DNA from: Heterobilharzia americana
Taxonomy: Eukaryota > Platyhelminthes > Trematoda > Strigeidida > Schistosomatidae
DNA length: 64,000 bases
Assembly (NCBI GenBank): GCA_944470555.2
Contig: OX104134.1
Span: 114,012,701 to 114,076,700 of the forward strand
Direction of reading: 5' to 3'
Part shown: piece after piece, positions 62,701 to 64,000 of the stretch
Numbering within the stretch: the first letter of the stretch is position 1
Layout of the letters: the number at the start of each line of letters is the position of its first letter
Made by a program: the position numbers and the translations under genes
Notes under the pieces: model-generated
Database searches by the model: none
Told to the model about the DNA's origin: nothing
Seen by the model: the letters and a program-made list of their open reading frames with translations, nothing else

Positions 62701-64000
62701 GTTCACTGATTACTAGCAGCATCTAAGCCCGGATAAAGAGGAAAGGTTGGGTATAATGCTAGCAACCCTAACCCTAAACCATTTGAAGCGCAAAAGAAAC
62801 TTCAAAGCACAGACGAAATATAAAAAATAAACCTATTCTTCGCTGGAATCATGGAGACGAAATGACGCTGCTTGATGAAAGTCTTCGGAAGCCAGTTAGT
62901 CTATGTGTCTCTCTCGATGAAAGCATTGTAAACATAAGGACACGTAATGTCTGCACAATGTTTGAAGCTGGATGACAAAGCTGCTCAGATTGCAAAACAT
63001 ATGAGAAGATATGGCATAGAAGTGCTAGGCCAGGAATATGTGAGGAATCTGCAGATAGAATGGAAGTGGACTCTCCAAACTGTCAAATGGACAGTCAATA
63101 ATCTACTCCGATATTGTTACCCAAACGACAACCACGGGCACTCTGATTTATGGAGTGACTATCATGATGTCCGCAACAGCATGGAGGGCTCTCATGAAGT
63201 AGGAACCAATCTCCTCCTGAAGGATCAGGATCATGACAGCAAAATTCAACTCAAAATGAAGGAAAGCCACAATCGTACGATGCTACGCTACGCACCGGGT
63301 CGAGAGGCACACAGTGAAGTAATCAACGAGAATAGAAAACTGTTTGCAGATTTCCCCGCATTCAACGATTGGGTGATTGAAGGCGAGGCAGTGTGTACAA
63401 ACACAAGGATATTCACAAGGCAGCGACATGGATTTGATTTCAACAGATGGACAGACACACTAAACTGAAAATCAGATCAACCTCATCTCAATGTGAAGAA
63501 AGTGGAGACACTGCTTACTGGACAAAAGATGAGACAGATCAAGAAGAGGAGCAGATGTGGGTTCAGAGCACACACCATCGGTGCAAGGAACCTACCTTCC
63601 AAATCAAGTAGAAAGCCTTCAAGTAAGTTGGTGATAGACCACAGTTCAGTTTGAACACCCACAACAGAAACTGAACTGAAGGATGGAACTAAAAGGGACA
63701 TCTTCACATCAGTCAGTCATCACGGAAAACATTGGAGATATTGAACGACATCCCTGAATGAACCTGGGTGGAAGAAGACTGGAACTCTTTGAAAGAGATG
63801 TCGTAAGAAACCTGTGTAACCGTATTAGGAAGGAAGTGATGAAGAGGCAAGACAAGGAATGGATCTCCACGGACACACGGAAGCTGATAGAGGAGAGTGA
63901 GGAAGATGGGGAAAAAGATGAACCAATGCAGTGCAGTGCAGTGCATGGATGAACAACGGAAAGAGGAACTGAACACAGCCTACAAAACACTACACTGGAC
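62700..64000 (+). mobile_element. RTE-like non-LTR retrotransposon (family R), 5' part, cut by window end
   Basis: Plus strand. A 5' region, then APE-type endonuclease remnants in 62947-63468 (AQIAKHMRRYGIEVLG at the start; NENRKLFADFPAFNDWVIEG later). Then the end of the endonuclease and linker at 63.48-63.99 kb, homologous to 59.1-59.6 kb of the other copy. The central endonuclease (GDFN region) is missing and the linker is frameshifted. RT would lie beyond the window. Confidence 0.75.
62947..63468 (+). pseudogene. Family R endonuclease-domain remnant
   Basis: An open frame of 173 codons. The start (AAQIAKHMRRYGIEVLG) matches the usual RTE endonuclease opening, where ISETHW would follow. 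The end (NENRKLFADFPAFNDWVIEG...FTRQRHGF) matches the NENGERFADLC...LVIGGT region. The middle is not recognisable and catalytic motifs are absent. A frameshift just upstream separates NVCTMFEAG. Confidence 0.65.

Noticed and set aside
62763..62779. Telomere-like AACCCTAACCCTAAACC
   Set aside because: Only two to three units, inside the 5' part of a family-R retrotransposon; too short for an interstitial telomere claim.

Overview
The window is AT-rich, intron-rich invertebrate nuclear DNA crowded with retrotransposons. It most likely comes from a schistosome or a close trematode relative. Three things support this: CsRn1/Boudicca-like Gypsy elements with a CHCC gag knuckle and a tRNA-Trp-like primer site, RTE- and CR1-like non-LTR elements, and tRNA-derived SINEs carrying a hammerhead-ribozyme motif of the schistosome Sm-alpha type. 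No bacterial gene organisation, rRNA, CRISPR or functional tRNA gene was seen.

Two host genes can be read, both on the minus strand. (1) A WDR3/UTP12 (SSU processome WD-repeat protein) homologue starts at 8531 and runs leftward through exons at about 8358-8531, 8108-8330, 4175-4290 and 2924-3098; the rest is unresolved or lies outside the window. (2) A TIMELESS (Tof1/Swi1, timeout-type replication-fork protection) homologue occupies 30063-57849. I assembled 18 exons by matching splice sites and codon phase and by comparison with the remembered family sequence. The first ~150 codons and the extreme C-terminus were not found. Several of its introns are 27-38 bp.

Layout. 1-8.5 kb: WDR3 exons and introns with decayed RTE-like fragments. 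8.75-11.4 kb: minus-strand CR1-like element. 12.3-13.75 kb: plus-strand CR1-like 3' half. 15.8-26.6 kb: nested LTR retrotransposons. Gypsy element A is interrupted in gag by Gypsy element B, and B's 5' LTR is interrupted by a 525-bp pol-derived piece (C). 26.6-30 kb: decayed repeats, including an RTE copy with a ~300-bp (CCAG)n array. 30-58 kb: TIMELESS, its introns filled with RTE-like fragments, SINEs and microsatellites. 58.5-61.45 kb: the best preserved RTE-like element. 61788-62287: a run of 500 N. 62.7 kb to the window end: 5' part of another copy of the same RTE-like family.

Every mobile-element reading frame I examined is broken by stops, frameshifts or lost catalytic residues. I found no clear novel multi-gene system. 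The most notable observations are the micro-introns, the three-level nested LTR structure with a 297-bp identical tract, and the head-to-head SINE pairs with hammerhead remnants. All homology statements rest on recognition of motifs and remembered family sequences, not on a database search.
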